This document shows, in pieces, positions 1 through 7,317 of a DNA stretch of 11,045 bases (the first letter of the stretch is position 1; every line of letters begins with the position of its first letter). Made by a program: the position numbers and the translations under genes. This DNA is from Betaproteobacteria bacterium (GTDB lineage Bacteria > Pseudomonadota > Gammaproteobacteria > Burkholderiales > SG8-41). The DNA lies in assembly GCA_028292065.1 (NCBI GenBank), contig JAQGNC010000152.1, positions 1 to 11,045 of the forward strand, read 5' to 3'. The notes beneath the pieces were generated by a model. It saw nothing but the letters and a program-made list of their open reading frames with translations. It was not told the origin of the DNA and searched no databases.

Positions 1-205
1 CGCGATCGCGCTGGACCGCATGGAAAAAGGCACTGGAGAGCTCTCCGCGATTCAGGAAGTACGCCAAACCTACGGTATGCCCGTTATTACGATCGCGACG
101 CTCGACGACCTGATCGATTATCTGTCCGGCGACGGCGCTCTGAAGCCTCGACTGGAGGCTGTGCTGCGCTACCGCGATCGCTATGGAGTGACTGAGGATG
201 CATGA
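1..205 (+). CDS. pyrE: Orotate phosphoribosyltransferase, C-terminal fragment
   Basis: The 5' part lies outside the window; the visible frame begins at base 2 and gives the last 67 residues, ending with TGA at 203-205. The stretch IALDRMEKG followed by GELSAIQEV and then a YGMPVITIATLDDLI segment is the typical end of bacterial PyrE, just after the PRPP-binding region. The enzyme joins orotate to PRPP to make orotidine 5'-phosphate in the cytosol, the fifth step of pyrimidine synthesis. Its stop overlaps the start of the next gene by 8 bases, so the two are probably co-transcribed and translationally coupled. The catalytic loop and PRPP motif cannot be checked because they are upstream of the window. 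Confidence 0.9.
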   Translation, partial: AIALDRMEKGTGELSAIQEVRQTYGMPVITIATLDDLIDYLSGDGALKPRLEAVLRYRDRYGVTEDA

Positions 206-896
206 CCTGAAATCCCGATGGGGCTCCGTGCTCGGCACACTGGCCGTGCTCGGCCTGCTCGGCCTCCCGGGGGGCGCGGCGGCGCAAAGCAAAATCGTCT
301 GCTGGAAGGACAAATCGGGCAAGGTGATCGGCTGCGGCGACAAGGTGCCGCCCGAATACCAGAGCAGCGCGACCAAGGAGCTCGATTCGCGCGGCGTGAC
401 GCGCAGGACGACCGAATCGGCCGAAGACACCAACCAGCGCCGCATGCGCGAGCAGGAGAGCGCCCGCGCGAAAATCGAAGAAGAACGCAGGATGGTCGGC
501 CAGAAGCGGCAGGACACCGCGCTGGTGGAAACCTACAGCAACGAAAGGGAAATCGACCTGAAGCGCGACCGCGACCTGCAGGTGCTCGACGGGCATCTGG
601 AGCAGCTCACGGTCGCCTACAAAGCCGCTACGCAGCGCTACAACGAAACCAAGGCGCGGTTCGACACGGTCGAGAAAAACAACAAGACGGCTTCGCCGGC
701 GCTGAAGGACGAGCTCGCCCGCGCCACTGTCGAAAAGCAGCGCATGGAGCAGGCGATCGAAGCGAAGCAGAAGGAAAAAGAAGAGCTGCGCGAGCGTTTC
801 GCAGGTTACAAGAAGCGCTACAACGAGCTGCGCGGCAACGCGCCCCAGCCCGTGCCGGCGTCGCAATCGCAGTCTCCCGTGACTGCGAAGAAGTAG
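198..896 (+). CDS. Secreted coiled-coil protein of unknown function (DUF4124-like N-terminus)
   Basis: This is a 232-residue protein with no function I can name. Residues 1-29 look like a Sec signal peptide: a basic start, a hydrophobic Leu/Gly stretch, and an AAA motif before the likely cut at A29-Q30. The mature N-terminus has a short KIVCWKDKSGKVIGCGDKVPP segment resembling the DUF4124-type motif; its two cysteines (C35, C46) could form a disulfide in the periplasm. Residues about 70-215 are very rich in Glu, Lys, Arg and Gln with heptad-like spacing, so a long coiled coil is likely, followed by a Pro/Ser-rich tail. The ATG at 198 overlaps the pyrE stop (8 bases), with GGAG about 9 bases upstream, which supports this start. 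Similar proteins sit beside pyrE in betaproteobacteria as far as I recall; a periplasmic structural role is only a guess. Confidence 0.8.
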   Translation: MHDLKSRWGSVLGTLAVLGLLGLPGGAAAQSKIVCWKDKSGKVIGCGDKVPPEYQSSATKELDSRGVTRRTTESAEDTNQRRMREQESARAKIEEERRMVGQKRQDTALVETYSNEREIDLKRDRDLQVLDGHLEQLTVAYKAATQRYNETKARFDTVEKNNKTASPALKDELARATVEKQRMEQAIEAKQKEKEELRERFAGYKKRYNELRGNAPQPVPASQSQSPVTAKK

Positions 897-951
897 CGTC
901 AGCGCTCGTCAAAGTCCGGCGAACGATGCCCTGAGCGGTCTGCCAACCGGT

Positions 952-1067
952 GTCATCGCGAGGAGCGCAGTAGCGCGACGCGGCGATCGCGTGGCGCACG
1001 CAAGACTCCGGTCAGTGTAGTTCCGAGCGCCTCGGGATTGCTTCGTCGCACCGCTCCTCGCAATGAC
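952..1067. repeat. Imperfect inverted-repeat element in convergent gap
   Basis: The left arm begins GTCATCGCGAGGAGCG at 952 and the right arm ends with its near-complement CGCTCCTCGCAATGAC at 1067. Further pairing is visible inside (GCGACGCGGCGATCGC against GGGATTGCTTCGTCGC). The arms enclose about 40 bases without a reading frame. Dispersed elements with ends like GTCATTGCGAGGAGCG are common in many bacterial genomes, so this is probably a non-autonomous repeat. It lies between the convergent ends of the hypothetical gene and gatB and could also act as a bidirectional transcription block. No T-run is seen next to it, so I do not call it an intrinsic terminator. Confidence 0.65.
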
Positions 1068-1095
1068 AAATCCCCGGTTCGCCGCGCTTGCGAGG

Positions 1096-1137
1096 CTTCA
1101 CCCTTCGCGCCTCGCGCCTCGCGCCTCACGCCTCACG
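1096..1137 (-). repeat. Heptamer tandem repeat after gatB stop (single arm)
   Basis: Six consecutive 7-base units, read on the plus strand as CTTCACC, CTTCGCG, CCTCGCG, CCTCGCG, CCTCACG, CCTCACG. On the gatB strand they read mainly as GTGAGGC/GCGAGGC, starting 4 bases after the gatB stop (TAA, 1144-1142). No matching inverted arm was found nearby. The unit belongs to the same GTGAGGC type as the hairpin between gatC and gatA. Confidence 0.75.
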
Positions 1138-1141
1138 CCCT

Positions 1142-2587
1142 TTAACCCAGCCTGCGCTTCAGAATCTCCGTCACCTGCTGCGGATTCGCCTTGCCTTTGG
1201 TCGCTTTCATCACCTGGCCGACAAGTGAATTGAAAGCTTTGTCCTTGCCGCCGCGGTAGTCCGCGACCTGCTGCGCGTTGGCGGCGATCACGTCGTCGGC
1301 GATCTTCTCGAGCGCGCCCGAATCCGAGATCTGTTTCAAGCCGCGGGACTCGATCACCTTGTCGGCGGCATCATCGCCTTGCGCTTCGCCGGTCCAGACC
1401 GCGTCGAACACTTCGCGCGCGATCTTGTTCGAGATCGTGCCGTCGTTGATGCGCTCGACGAGCCTGCGAAGCTGGCGTGCGCTCACGCGGCTCTCGCCGA
1501 TCTCGGCGCCTGCATCGTTCAACTGCGCGCTCAGGGGCCCCGCGATCCAGTTGGCGAGAGTCTTTGCGACCGCGCCCGACGCGCCTTCGGCCGCCGCTTC
1601 GAAGTAGTCGGCGATCTCGCGGCTGGCGGTGAGCACAGCGGCGTCGTACGGCGTGAGACCGTAGGCACTCGCATAGCGCTCACGTCTCACCTGCGGAAGC
1701 TCCGGCAGCGCAGCCTGCACTTCCGCCATCCACGGCTCGGAGATCTCCAGCGGCAGCAGATCGGGATCGGGGAAGTAGCGGTAGTCGTGCGCGTCTTCCT
1801 TGCTGCGCATCGGCCGCGTCTCGTCGCGGTCGGGATCGTAGAGCCGCGTTTCCTGCACGACCTTGCCGCCGTCTTCGTTCACTTCGATCTGGCGGCGCAC
1901 TTCGAAATCGATCGCGCGCTCGAGGAAACGGAACGAGTTGAGGTTCTTGATCTCGCAGCGCGTGCCGAGCGTCTCGGAGCCGAGCGGTCTTACCGACACG
2001 TTCGCGTCGCAGCGGAACGACCCTTCCTGCATGTTGCCGTCGCAGATGTCGATCCACCGCACCAGGCCGTGGATCGCTTTCGCATACGCGACCGCTTCGG
2101 CGGACGAGCGCATCTCGGGCTCCGAGACGATCTCGAGCAGCGGCGTTCCCGCGCGGTTCAGATCGATCCCGGTCTCGCCGTGGAAGTCCTCGTGCAGCGA
2201 CTTGCCCGCGTCCTCTTCGAGGTGGGCGCGAGTGAGCCGCACCGTCTTTTCGGTCTCGCCGACCACGATCGTGACCGTCCCGCCTTCCACCACCGGAAGC
2301 TCATACTGGCTGATCTGGTAACCCTTCGGAAGATCGGGATAGAAGTAGTTCTTCCGCGCGAAGATGGAGCGGCGAGCCACGCGCCCCCCGACCGAAAGGC
2401 CGAAGCGGATCGCTTTCTCGACCGCCGCGCGATTCATCACCGGCAGCGTGCCGGGCAGCGCGATGTCGACCGCGCACGCCTGGGTGTTAGGCGCCGCGCC
2501 GAAAGCGGTCGACGCGCCCGAGAATATCTTCGAGCGCGTATTGAGCTGGGCGTGAACCTCGAGCCCGATGACGGTTTCCCATTTCAT
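1142..2587 (-). CDS. gatB: Asp/Glu-tRNA(Asn/Gln) amidotransferase subunit B
   Basis: GatB binds mischarged Glu-tRNA(Gln) or Asp-tRNA(Asn), phosphorylates the acyl group with ATP and amidates it with ammonia channelled from GatA. The 481-residue product starts [15 protein letters not shown], the classic GatB N-terminus, and carries the family signature [18 protein letters not shown] from about residue 142. The N-terminal cradle is followed from about residue 330 by the helical, YqeY-like tRNA-binding tail, and the length is normal. An ATG 24 codons upstream (2659) is in frame, but the extra residues ([14 protein letters not shown]) are just the 8-base repeat translated, so I take the ATG at 2587; a GGAA lies 6 bases before it. 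It is the last gene of gatC-gatA-gatB on the minus strand. Confidence 0.95.
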   Translation of the reverse strand: MKWETVIGLEVHAQLNTRSKIFSGASTAFGAAPNTQACAVDIALPGTLPVMNRAAVEKAIRFGLSVGGRVARRSIFARKNYFYPDLPKGYQISQYELPVVEGGTVTIVVGETEKTVRLTRAHLEEDAGKSLHEDFHGETGIDLNRAGTPLLEIVSEPEMRSSAEAVAYAKAIHGLVRWIDICDGNMQEGSFRCDANVSVRPLGSETLGTRCEIKNLNSFRFLERAIDFEVRRQIEVNEDGGKVVQETRLYDPDRDETRPMRSKEDAHDYRYFPDPDLLPLEISEPWMAEVQAALPELPQVRRERYASAYGLTPYDAAVLTASREIADYFEAAAEGASGAVAKTLANWIAGPLSAQLNDAGAEIGESRVSARQLRRLVERINDGTISNKIAREVFDAVWTGEAQGDDAADKVIESRGLKQISDSGALEKIADDVIAANAQQVADYRGGKDKAFNSLVGQVMKATKGKANPQQVTEILKRRLG

Positions 2588-2595
2588 TTTAAGTT

Positions 2596-2728
2596 CCGTG
2601 AACGGGTGAACGGGTGAACGGGTGAACCGGTAAGTCCAAAAAACAAGGTCACGAGGCATGGACGAGTCGCCAGCAATAGCGCGCCGTTAAAACACCCTTT
2701 CACTCGTTCACCCGTTTACCCGTTCACG
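2596..2728 (-). repeat. Octamer-repeat hairpin between gatA and gatB
   Basis: The arm at 2596-2633 consists of tandem GTGAACGG units (plus strand); the arm at 2693-2728 is its inverted counterpart, built from CCCGTTCA-type units. About 32 of 36 positions pair by eye. The arms enclose about 60 bases with no convincing gene. In transcript order the first arm contains the gatA stop codon itself (TGA, 2726-2724), and the second arm ends next to the gatB GGAA and ATG (2587). Folded, it would bring the gatA stop within about 10 bases of the gatB start. It follows the syntax of the heptamer hairpins at 4187-4268 and 5698-5781 but has a different unit sequence and period. Confidence 0.85.
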
Positions 2729-4184
2729 CATTGATGTCGCTTGGAGCGCGGAGGTGGAAATCGGTGGCGAGCTGGTACTGGTGCGCCACCTGAAGCATCT
2801 GCGCTTCGCGGAAATAGTTGCCGATCACCTGCAGTCCCACCGGCAGACCCTGCGAGTCGAAACCGCACGGGATCGACATCCCCGGAAGGCCCGCGAGGTT
2901 GACCGCGATCGTGTAGATGTCCGACAGGTACATCTGCAGCGGGTCGGCCGCTTTCTCGCCGAGCCTGAACGCCGTCGACGGGCTCGTCGGGCCCATGATC
3001 ACGTCGCATTTGTCGAACGCCGCGATGAAGTCCTGCGCGATCAGGCGCCGCAGCTTCTGCGCGCGGATGTAGTAGGCGTCGTAATAGCCGTGCGACAGGA
3101 CGTAGGTGCCGATCAGGATGCGGCGCTTCACTTCGGCGCCGAAACCTTCCGCGCGGGTTTTCTCGTACATCTCTTCGAGACCGCGGTACTCGCTCGTGCG
3201 GTAGCCGTAACGCACGCCGTCGAAGCGCGCGAGGTTGCTCGACGCTTCCGCCGGCGCGAGCACGTAATACACCGGCACCGACAGCTTCATGTTCGGCAGG
3301 GTCACTTCGACGACTTCGCAGCCGAGCGCCCGGTACTGGCGGATCGCTTCGTCGACCGCTTTCGCGACGTCGGGCTGGAGACCGTCGGCGAAAAACTCCT
3401 TCGGCAGGCCGATCCTCAGGCCTTTGAGCGGGGTCGCGAGCTCGCGCGTGTAATCCTCGACCGGCCGGTCGAGGCTCGTCGAATCGCGCGCGTCGTAACC
3501 GGCCATCGCGTTCATCATGAGCGCCATGTCCTCGGCGCTCCTCGCCATCGGACCCGCCTGGTCGAGGCTCGAGGCGAAAGCGATCATGCCGTAGCGCGAG
3601 CACACCCCGTAGGTCGGCTTCAGGCCGCAGATCCCGGTGAGCGCCGCCGGCTGCCTGATCGAGCCGCCGGTGTCGGTGCCGGTCGCCGCGGGCGCGAGCC
3701 GGGCAGCCACCGCCGCGGCCGAGCCTCCTGAGCTGCCGCCGGGCACCGCGTCGGTGTTCCACGGGTTACGCACCGGGCCATACCACGAGGTCTCGTTCGA
3801 CGAGCCCATCGCGAACTCGTCCATGTTGGTCTTGCCGATCGTGACCGCGCCGGCTTCGTTGAAGCGCTCGACCACGTGGGCGTCGTACGGCGACACGAAG
3901 TTCGACAGCATCTTCGAGCCGCACGTGGTGAGCCAGCCTTTGGCGCAGAAGATGTCTTTCTGCGCGATCGGGATTCCGGTCAGCGCCTGTGCGCGGCCCG
4001 CCGCACGCGCGAGGTCGGCTTCGCGCGCCTGCGCGAGGCTGCGCTCCTCGTCGATCGACACGAAGCAGTTGTAGACCGCGTTGCGCTCATTGATGCGCTT
4101 GAGGAAAAGCCCCGTCAGCTCGACGCTCGAGATGTCGCCCGCGGTCAGCGCGTCGGACAGGGATTTGAGTGAGGAATGATGCAT
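2724..4184 (-). CDS. gatA: Asp/Glu-tRNA(Asn/Gln) amidotransferase subunit A
   Basis: GatA is the glutaminase subunit: it releases ammonia from glutamine and passes it to GatB. The 486-residue protein has the full amidase-signature fold. By spacing, the Ser-cisSer-Lys triad is K76 (in PIAQKDIFC), S151 (in [13 protein letters not shown]) and S175 (in [11 protein letters not shown]); these offsets match the K79/S154/S178 set of the Staphylococcus aureus enzyme. The C-terminal part ([10 protein letters not shown], then [13 protein letters not shown]) is also typical. The start at 4184 is supported by alignment of [20 protein letters not shown] with other GatA N-termini. Oddly, the 28 bases before the start are pyrimidine-rich heptamer repeat on the coding strand, with no Shine-Dalgarno sequence. 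Its stop codon is part of the next repeat hairpin. Confidence 0.97.
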   Translation of the reverse strand: MHHSSLKSLSDALTAGDISSVELTGLFLKRINERNAVYNCFVSIDEERSLAQAREADLARAAGRAQALTGIPIAQKDIFCAKGWLTTCGSKMLSNFVSPYDAHVVERFNEAGAVTIGKTNMDEFAMGSSNETSWYGPVRNPWNTDAVPGGSSGGSAAAVAARLAPAATGTDTGGSIRQPAALTGICGLKPTYGVCSRYGMIAFASSLDQAGPMARSAEDMALMMNAMAGYDARDSTSLDRPVEDYTRELATPLKGLRIGLPKEFFADGLQPDVAKAVDEAIRQYRALGCEVVEVTLPNMKLSVPVYYVLAPAEASSNLARFDGVRYGYRTSEYRGLEEMYEKTRAEGFGAEVKRRILIGTYVLSHGYYDAYYIRAQKLRRLIAQDFIAAFDKCDVIMGPTSPSTAFRLGEKAADPLQMYLSDIYTIAVNLAGLPGMSIPCGFDSQGLPVGLQVIGNYFREAQMLQVAHQYQLATDFHLRAPSDINA

Positions 4185-4186
4185 GC

Positions 4187-4268
4187 GTGAAGAGTGAGGC
4201 GTGAGGAGTGAGGCCGCCGGGGACGGTTTTGACTTTACGCCTCGCCCCTCACGCCTGACGCCTCACGC
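4187..4268 (-). repeat. Heptamer-repeat hairpin between gatC and gatA
   Basis: The plus-strand left arm (4187-4214) is GTGAAGA, GTGAGGC, GTGAGGA, GTGAGGC. The right arm (4237-4268) is the inverted set (ACGCCTC, GCCCCTC, ACGCCTG, ACGCCTC). About 23 of 28 positions pair, around a loop of about 22 bases. In transcript order it begins about 9 bases after the gatC stop (TAG, 4280-4278) and ends 2 bases before the gatA ATG (4184). It fills nearly the whole gap. No other gene or site is visible in it. Confidence 0.85.
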
Positions 4269-4277
4269 TCTTTTCTG

Positions 4278-4565
4278 CTATTCAATGACCTTCGGAACCA
4301 GGTACAGCCCCTCGCCCACCTTGGGCGCGATCGCCTGGAAAAGCGCGTGCTGGTCGGGCTCGGTCACGGCGTCCTCGCGCAGCCGCAGGGTGACTTCCTG
4401 GGCGTGCGACATCGGCTCGACGCCCGAGACGTCCACCGCCTGCATCTGTTCGATCATCCCGAAAATCCGGCCGAGCTGGCCGAGCACTTCGTCGGCCTCG
4501 CGCTCGTCGATCGCGATACGCGCAAGGCGCGCAGCGCGCTGAACATCGTCGCGGGTGAGGGCCAT
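4278..4565 (-). CDS. gatC: Asp/Glu-tRNA(Asn/Gln) amidotransferase subunit C
   Basis: GatC is the small stabilising subunit that wraps around the GatA-GatB interface in the amidotransferase. The 95-residue product has the standard form: N-terminal helix LTRDDVQRAARLARI, then a second helix region (GQLGRIFGMIEQMQAVD), then the extended VEPMSHAQEVTLRLREDAVTEPD segment that contacts GatA, and a C-terminal KVGEGLYLVPKVIE tail. Length is normal. It is first in the minus-strand gatC-gatA-gatB operon and diverges from mreB; a TATGAT -10 hexamer lies about 39 bases upstream of its ATG. I see no good Shine-Dalgarno sequence before the start. Confidence 0.95.
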   Translation of the reverse strand: MALTRDDVQRAARLARIAIDEREADEVLGQLGRIFGMIEQMQAVDVSGVEPMSHAQEVTLRLREDAVTEPDQHALFQAIAPKVGEGLYLVPKVIE

Positions 4566-4579
4566 CAGGGATACAAGTC

Positions 4580-4603
4580 TTAAAAACCGGAGCCGTATAG
4601 GGT

Positions 4604-4608
<5 letters not shown>
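4580..4608 (+). promoter_or_regulatory. Candidate sigma-70 promoter for mreB operon
   Basis: TTAAAA (4580-4585, 4 of 6 to TTGACA), a 17-base spacer, then TATCAT (4603-4608, 5 of 6 to TATAAT). The expected transcript start near 4615 would leave a leader of about 39 bases before mreB. The short divergent gap and the AT-rich stretch inside GC-rich DNA support the call; it rests on consensus matching only. Confidence 0.5.
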
Positions 4609-5697
<1,089 letters not shown>

Positions 5698-5781
5698 TGA
5701 GGCGTGAGGCGGGAGGCGGGAGGCGCGACAGGATGCAAACCGCATTTACGCCTCTCTCCTCCCGCCTCCCTCCTCCCGCCT
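5698..5781 (+). repeat. Heptamer-repeat hairpin between mreB and mreC
   Basis: The left arm (5698-5729) runs TGAGGCG, TGAGGCG, GGAGGCG, GGAGGCG. The right arm (5749-5781) is built of CGCCTCC/TCCTCCC-type units. About 24 of 28 positions pair, with one extra heptamer on the right. The loop contains a small inner ATGC-AAACC-GCAT stem (5733-5745). The left arm abuts the mreB stop (TAG, 5695-5697) with no gap, and the right arm ends one base before the mreC ATG (5783). GGGAGG (5718-5723) looks like a Shine-Dalgarno site but would be paired with CCTCCC of the right arm. Confidence 0.85.
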
Positions 5782-5783
5782 AA
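5733..5783 (+). other. Possible 16-codon mini-ORF inside the mreB/mreC repeat
   Basis: ATG at 5733 follows GGGAGG (5718-5723) by 9 bases and reads 16 codons (start MQTAFTPLSSR, then a Pro-rich end) to TAA at 5781-5783. That stop overlaps the mreC ATG by one base (TAATG), a geometry used in termination-reinitiation. The peptide itself is only translated repeat and is unlikely to have a function; the point is possible translational coupling. It may be chance. Confidence 0.25.
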
Positions 5784-6697
5784 TGGAACACCAGCCGCCC
5801 CCATTCTTCAGGACCGGCCCCAGCCCTCTCGCCCGACTGCTCATCTTCTCCACGCTCGCGCTCGCGCTCATCGTCGCCGACGCGCGCCTGAAGTACCTCG
5901 ACACCCTGCGCCAGGTGGCCTCGGTCATCATCTATCCGCTGCAGCGCATCGCCGGCGCCCCCGCCAGCATCGCCCAACGCGCGTCGGAGTTCTTCACGAG
6001 CAGCAGCGCGTTGCGCACCGAGAACGCGCGCCTCGCGCAGGAGACCCTGAACAGCGCGGCGCAACTCCAGCAGCTCGCCGCGCTCGCGACCGAGAACGAG
6101 CACCTGCGCAAGCTCGTCGACACGCGCGCGCGAGTGCCCGCCCGCACCAGCCTCGCCGAGATCCTCTACGCCGCGCGCGACCCTTTCTCGCGCAAGATCG
6201 TCATCGACCAGGGATCGCAGAACGACGTCCTTCCGGGCCAGCCGGTGATCGACGGGGCCGGGGTCGTGGGGCAGGTCACGCGGGTGTACCCGTGGCTCTC
6301 CGAAGTGACGCTGATCACCGACAAGGGGCACCTCGTTCCGGTGCTCAATCCGCGCAACGGCCTGCGCGCGGTGCTCGCGGGCACCGGCAACGACGGGGCG
6401 CTCGAGCTCAAGTTCGTTCCGCTCAACGCCGAGTTCGAGAACGGGGACCAGCTCGTCACCTCGGGCATCGACGGGGTCTATCCCGCGGGGCTGCCGGTGG
6501 CGCAGGTGGTGAACGTCGAGCGCAACGCCGCTTTCCTTTTTGCCCGCATCGTATGCAAACCGCTCGCGGGGGTGAACAATCACAAGCAGGTGCTGGTCGT
6601 ACACGCCGACCAGACGCTGCCGGAGCGTCCCGCGGAACAGGAAGAGAAGCGGGCGCCGGTGGCGAAGAAAGGCAGACGCGGGGGAGGAGGAGGATGA
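5783..6697 (+). CDS. mreC: Rod shape-determining protein MreC
   Basis: MreC is a bitopic membrane protein whose periplasmic part activates PBP2 in the elongasome. The 304-residue product has a short cytosolic start, one transmembrane helix at about residues 16-35 (LARLLIFSTLALALIVADA), a coiled coil at about 70-112 (TENARLAQETLNSAAQLQQL onward), and then the beta-rich MreC domain (KIVIDQGSQNDVLPGQPVID; later GDQLVTSGIDGVYPAGLPVA). The start MEHQPPPFFRTGPSP matches betaproteobacterial MreC proteins as I know them. The bases just upstream are pyrimidine-rich repeat with no usable Shine-Dalgarno. The C-terminus ends in a Lys/Arg/Gly tail (GRRGGGGG), and its GGA codons form a strong Shine-Dalgarno run directly before the ATGA at 6694. 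Confidence 0.95.
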   Translation: MEHQPPPFFRTGPSPLARLLIFSTLALALIVADARLKYLDTLRQVASVIIYPLQRIAGAPASIAQRASEFFTSSSALRTENARLAQETLNSAAQLQQLAALATENEHLRKLVDTRARVPARTSLAEILYAARDPFSRKIVIDQGSQNDVLPGQPVIDGAGVVGQVTRVYPWLSEVTLITDKGHLVPVLNPRNGLRAVLAGTGNDGALELKFVPLNAEFENGDQLVTSGIDGVYPAGLPVAQVVNVERNAAFLFARIVCKPLAGVNNHKQVLVVHADQTLPERPAEQEEKRAPVAKKGRRGGGGG

Positions 6698-6725
6698 CGT
6701 GCCAGCGCTCTGAAGCACCCCGTTG

Positions 6726-6763
6726 CCCCTCACCCCTACCCTCTCCCCTGTTGGGGCGAGGGA
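6726..6763 (+). repeat. CCCCTCACCCC repeat family, copy 1
   Basis: The core reads CCCCTCACCCC, then TACCCTCTCCCC, TGTT, GGGGCGAGGG, so it can fold on itself (CTCTCCCC/CCTC against GGGGCGAGGG). A second copy in opposite orientation lies at 10409-10448. This kind of palindromic CCCCTCACCC...CTCTCCCC element is widespread between genes in many GC-rich bacteria. Confidence 0.7.
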
Positions 6764-6771
6764 GATTGGAG

Positions 6772-6798
6772 GTGCGAATGGATAAAACCCATTCGCAC
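6772..6798 (+). repeat. Perfect 10-bp inverted repeat before mreD
   Basis: GTGCGAATGG (6772-6781), a 7-base loop ATAAAAC, then CCATTCGCAC (6789-6798): ten of ten pairs. No T-run follows, so it is not a typical terminator. Palindromes of the form GTGCGAAT...ATTCGCAC are a familiar dispersed repeat; together with the CCCCTCACC copy just upstream it fills the mreC-mreD gap. Confidence 0.7.
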
Positions 6799-6807
6799 GA
6801 AATGTAG

Positions 6808-7317
6808 TTGGAAATCCTCGCTCGTCACGAGATATTGCTGCCGGTCAGGCCGGCTTTCATCGTGTTCACGCTCGTGACCGCGGTGCTGCTCAACATGCTG
6901 CTCGGCTGGGCGGCGTGGCTGCGGCCGGACTTCGTGGCGCTGGTCGTGCTGTACTGGTGCATCCAGCAGCCTCGCCGCGTCGGCTTCACCGCGGCGTTTT
7001 CGCTCGGGCTCCTGATGGACGTCGCCGAAGGCACGCTCTTCGGCCAGCACGCGCTCGCGTATTCGATCCTGGCCTTCGCGGGGATCGCGCTGCACCGGCG
7101 CGTGCGCCAGTTCAGCCTGACCGAGCAGGTCGTGCACGTGATCCCGCTGCTCATCGCCAATGACCTCATCGTCGTGGGCATACGCCTCCTCGCGGGCGCG
7201 GACTTCCCGGGTTATCGCTACTTCGTCGGCAGCCTCCTTGCGGGCGCGCTGTGGCCGGTGGTGTCGGTGCTGCTGAAGCTCCCGCAACGCCCGCGCGCGG
7301 ACCCCGACCATGTCTGA
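6808..7317 (+). CDS. mreD: Rod shape-determining protein MreD
   Basis: MreD is a small integral membrane partner of MreC in the elongasome. The 169-residue product is strongly hydrophobic, with about five to six membrane segments (for example around residues 16-35, 40-60, 70-90, 100-125 and 135-155). It has betaproteobacterial landmarks such as RPDFVALVVLYWCIQQPR, FSLGLLMDVAEGTLFGQHALAY and RRVRQFSLTEQVVHV. The start is unusual: the in-frame codon just before is TAG (6805-6807), so the first available start is TTG at 6808, with no good Shine-Dalgarno. The protein still has the expected ILLPVRPAFI beginning, so little or nothing is missing. It overlaps mrdA by 8 bases, and translational coupling to it is likely. 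Confidence 0.92.
   Translation: MEILARHEILLPVRPAFIVFTLVTAVLLNMLLGWAAWLRPDFVALVVLYWCIQQPRRVGFTAAFSLGLLMDVAEGTLFGQHALAYSILAFAGIALHRRVRQFSLTEQVVHVIPLLIANDLIVVGIRLLAGADFPGYRYFVGSLLAGALWPVVSVLLKLPQRPRADPDHV

Larger units (their letters stand above)
6694..6807 (+). other. 37-codon mini-ORF spanning the repeat upstream of mreD
   Basis: ATG at 6694 overlaps the mreC stop (ATGA) and is preceded by GGAGGAGGAGG (6683-6693). It reads 37 codons through the repeats (MTCQRSEAPRCPSPLPS onward) to TAG at 6805-6807, immediately before the TTG start of mreD at 6808 and in the same frame. The likely history is that 6694 was once the mreD start or close to it, and repeats inserted into the 5' end. It could now serve to deliver ribosomes to mreD by reinitiation or, less likely, amber readthrough. 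The peptide looks like translated repeat. Confidence 0.35.

Noticed and set aside
87..866. Long open frame of 259 codons on the minus strand opposite pyrE and the hypothetical gene
   Set aside because: It is the antisense shadow of GC-rich coding DNA: low-complexity Arg/Leu/Val composition, no recognisable domain, while the plus-strand genes have signal peptide, coupling and family features.
868..887. Perfect 7-bp stem (CGCAGTC/GACTGCG, 6-base loop) at the end of the hypothetical gene, as an intrinsic terminator
   Set aside because: It lies inside the last codons and no T-run follows on either strand, so it lacks the second half of an intrinsic terminator.
1..990. GCGATCGC-type octamers (near 2, 173 and 983) as a dispersed HIP1-like motif
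   Set aside because: Only a few loose matches, expected from the GC-rich codon usage (GCG ATC GC); no spacing or context pattern.
5704..6807. 367-codon plus-strand frame overlapping mreC
   Set aside because: An out-of-frame shadow of mreC with Arg/Ala/Pro-rich sequence. Only its last 37 codons (from ATG 6694) lie outside mreC, and those are reported separately as a mini-ORF.
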